From Diprion similis (taxonomy: Eukaryota > Arthropoda > Insecta > Hymenoptera > Diprionidae), in contig NC_060105.1 of NCBI RefSeq assembly GCF_021155765.1, positions 496,001 to 560,000 of the forward strand: DNA of 64,000 nucleotides, written 5' to 3'. The translations under genes and the position numbers were made by a program. This document shows positions 61,339-64,000 of the stretch, one piece after another; positions within the stretch are counted from its first letter, which is position 1; the number at the start of each line of letters is the position of its first letter. The notes under the pieces are model-generated. The model worked only from the letters and a program-made list of their open reading frames with translations. It did not search any database and was not told the origin of the DNA.

Positions 61339-61971
61339 GCCTCGCGAGTTTTTACGTAAGCCTATTTTACATATTACATATGCTTTTTCAGCGATGGTGA
61401 AGTATGACGATTATATTTTTATTAGCCGTATAAATCTTGTCAGGTATGATATTATTATGTAGGTGTGCAAAGATTGGATTGAAAGTACGTTTTGCCTTTT
61501 TTTCCTTACTACAGGCGAGGTGTCTAACACGGAAGTTGATCGGAGACCTTTGCTCTTACAGTATGAGGGCATGGATAACCGGTGCTTATACGACGCGCTC
61601 GGCTCGGCGGCTGTTCGCAATCGTAAACAACACCTGAAGGAAAATAGGCGAATAAATAGTGGGCAAAGTGAATAAATAAAAGAAATAGTCAACGTATCAA
61701 ACGAGGAAATATTCGCGCTGTACCGAAAGTGCTCGGTTGCCTGATGGGTTTGTACGTGATTCACTCACGAATATCATCGGTTACTTCGACACGTTTGGGT
61801 TTACCTTGTGCGGTAAGCGTTCTCTGTCTGCGGTGGCCTTCCGATGATCTGTCGTAATCATCGTGGTTATTGTTCTTGTTCTTCTGCTCGTTAGAACTAC
61901 CGTTAGCGAAAACGTTTTTTTCCTCCTTCTCGTTATCGTTGTTGACATTGCATACCTAGCTAGTGATGTAA

Positions 61972-62367
61972 AGAATGTAAATATTTAAGTATTCGCGAAT
62001 GCCGATGCCAATATTCATTTTTTGATTTAGCACCATTTTTTTTTATGGCTAAAAGTTGACAATTGATTGACTGACAGTTTGCATCTTATTCCGGAAATTG
62101 CCGAGCTGATTCGAATCAAGCCGATTGTTTGTTTGTTAAATAATAACAACAAATTGATAACAGAAATAAGTTTATTTTTTGATTAGAGGTGTGATTTAAA
62201 CGTGAACACAAACGTTTATAATAAAAGTTCGTTATCAAACTAATGAGTTTTATCTTGTTTAATATTATTTTTGCAATTTTTATAAGCCAAATATGAAGTA
62301 TTTGTGACAATCGAGTTTGCTAAATATTCCCACGATTTTCGCGAATGCGAATATTTGTTACATCACT
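61972..62367. mobile_element. MITE with agtgatgtaa ends
   Basis: Perfect 10-bp inverted ends: agtgatgtaa at 61972-61981 and ttacatcact at 62358-62367. Further in, both arms contain aatattcgc/gcgaatatt-type words (tattcgcgaatg near 61990, gcgaatgcgaatattt near 62341). The 396-bp body is AT-rich and non-coding. The end sequence resembles known hAT-type short elements, but no 8-bp duplication was recognised. Confidence 0.6.
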
Positions 62368-64000
62368 TTTTTTAGTCACCTACCGACGACGTTTAGAAAT
62401 TTTATGCCGATCACGATCAGATAAACAGATAACACGCAAATCGCAGTCTAGAATCTGGAATATGGATTTTGTTGATAAGTTTTAGGCGTGTACTGGACTC
62501 GATGCGTGCACCTTGTATCAGTGGAAAATCTTCGCGATAACGAACGCCGAAGTTCAAAAGAAATTACACGGGGTTAATAATAAAAATTGGAGAAACTCGG
62601 GGGTATTTTCTGGTCGAGAAATTTTACGAGGGTGTAAAATTTGACGATGAAGTGAAGTAAATGACGTGTATATAAATACGCGTAGGTATACCTACATAAG
62701 CACCTGTGAGCATCAAAGTACCCTTCAAATAATTTATACGGAGTTTGTGAGAAAATTCGTAAAAACTGAGGGTTGCTGCTGTTCTGCTCCTCGTTTTCTC
62801 TCTCCCCACCCCCCCCCCCCCCCCCTCCCCACCCCTTCTCTCCGGCGGACGCTTCGTCACCGCTTTGCTAATTGCATTAGCCACGTTTACACAGAGTAAG
62901 CGAGCTGCGAATGTATAGGCGGGTCCACACGCGCGCCTCTATAGTATATACGATACACATGCATAGATATATCTCTACCTATATACATACACCCCGTTGC
63001 GAAGCGGCCGCTCATTTCTCATTTCTCATTTCTCATTTCTCATTTTCTTTTATTGGCCGAGGTAATTTAATTTGCCCAGGTGCTTCATGGCCCCGTTTTA
63101 TCACGGAGCCACCATATATGTTAAGCACAGACACACACACAGATGCGTATACAGTATTTTACACACACGACTCGAAGTGTATCATTCGATCAAACATAAT
63201 ATTATTTTCCTTTCAAACAATTATTGTATTTTCGACGTGCTCGCTGCTCGGTGTAGAGTATAATTAAAGGTTATAATATCTAATATAGTTGCCGACTTAA
63301 TGGTGTTATTAGAATCTTTGCACAGTGTCGTTAATTTTTTTGCTTCACTCCATGCGGTTGGAGGTACATATAGAAATATAGACGACTGATGAGCAAATGA
63401 ATACTGTGCTAGTTTCATTTTATTCTTTGCACCACAATGTGGTGTGAATACCTAGGGGCGTCGTACGAACTATCGATCGATTGATCGATCGAACTGCTTG
63501 TAGGGAGGGAGAGAAAAAAACGATCGGATCTTCGCTGCACGATCGTCGCTCGTGATCGTTGAGTATCCGTATACGATACAATATTGTTGTTACCGGTTGG
63601 CCCGCGAGTTGTTTACTTCACCGTCCGACGGACTGGCTATTTGATATTTATTGTGGTTCGCCGTTTATCTCGGTGGTACTTGAGAGGATAGAAAGGGCTG
63701 ATCGCCCATCGATAGCGCGATCCCCGATCGGCATCACGTACCTACTATTTCGACTCACGTACCGAGCGTAACTCGAACGACTCCAGAGGCACAAGATTTT
63801 CAACCGTTATTTATATATATATATATATATATAGGTTGACGCGTTGCAATTGCCACAACCTGGCTAGAAATTGCTGGTCTCTTTACTTCCGGTTCAACGT
63901 GGTTTTTCGTTTTTTTTTTTTTTTTTTTTTTTGCGAGATATAACAAATTATCTATCAATTTCTCAGATCCCGAGGTATATTGGAGAGATTTTTATGCTAA
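62368..64000. other. Intron part 10 to window end: no gene seen
   Basis: Unique sequence with a C-rich tract (62800-62836), a TTTCTCA heptamer array (63011-63044), a TA array (63812-63832) and a 23-base T run (63910-63932). No exon is recognised. Confidence 0.4.
63011..63044. repeat. (CTCATTT)n heptanucleotide repeat
   Basis: Nearly five copies of the seven-base unit ctcattt in tandem, a minor short tandem repeat. Confidence 0.85.

Overview
The window reads as nuclear DNA of an insect. It has short GT-AG introns in a conserved chaperone gene, one very long intron, abundant microsatellites, and many short non-autonomous transposons and fold-back repeats. By inference I lean towards a hymenopteran such as a sawfly, but nothing here proves the order. 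There is no bacterial gene organisation, operon, CRISPR array or intact virus. Layout: bases 1 to about 9,470 are largely non-coding. They hold several fold-back elements (674-890, 903-1028, 3811-3966), a tandem pair of a dispersed repeat unit (4350-4545), a possible tiny first exon with a spliced start codon (about 7870-8014) and a hAT-like MITE (8611-8972). The MITE separates two minus-strand open frames that lie in the same phase. Bases 9,480-12,124 carry a complete gene for a type I Hsp40 co-chaperone (DNAJA1 family, Drosophila Droj2). It has four coding exons, a non-coding first exon, and a promoter containing a perfect three-unit heat-shock element and two inverted CCAAT boxes. Bases 12,125 to about 15,460 hold its 3' region, a SINE-like remnant and the probable 5' leader of the next gene. 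Bases 15,559-16,727 are the first coding exon of an MBD5/MBD6-type methyl-CpG-binding-domain protein (Drosophila six-banded, sba). The exon ends inside the MBD at a clean splice donor. From 16,728 to the window end (about 47 kb) I find no further exon of that gene. This stretch is best read as a giant intron filled with MITEs, a tRNA-derived SINE, simple repeats and a telomere-like hexamer tract. The two genes are on the same strand, about 3.4 kb apart from stop to start codon, and need not be functionally linked. One is a cytosolic or membrane-anchored Hsp70 partner; the other is a chromatin factor whose family associates with the PR-DUB H2A deubiquitinase. I found no convincing new biological system. 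The most useful leads are the transposon families, two protein-like unassigned minus-strand frames (59851-60204 and 43660-43935), the frame-interrupting MITE, and the (CCTAAA)n tract.
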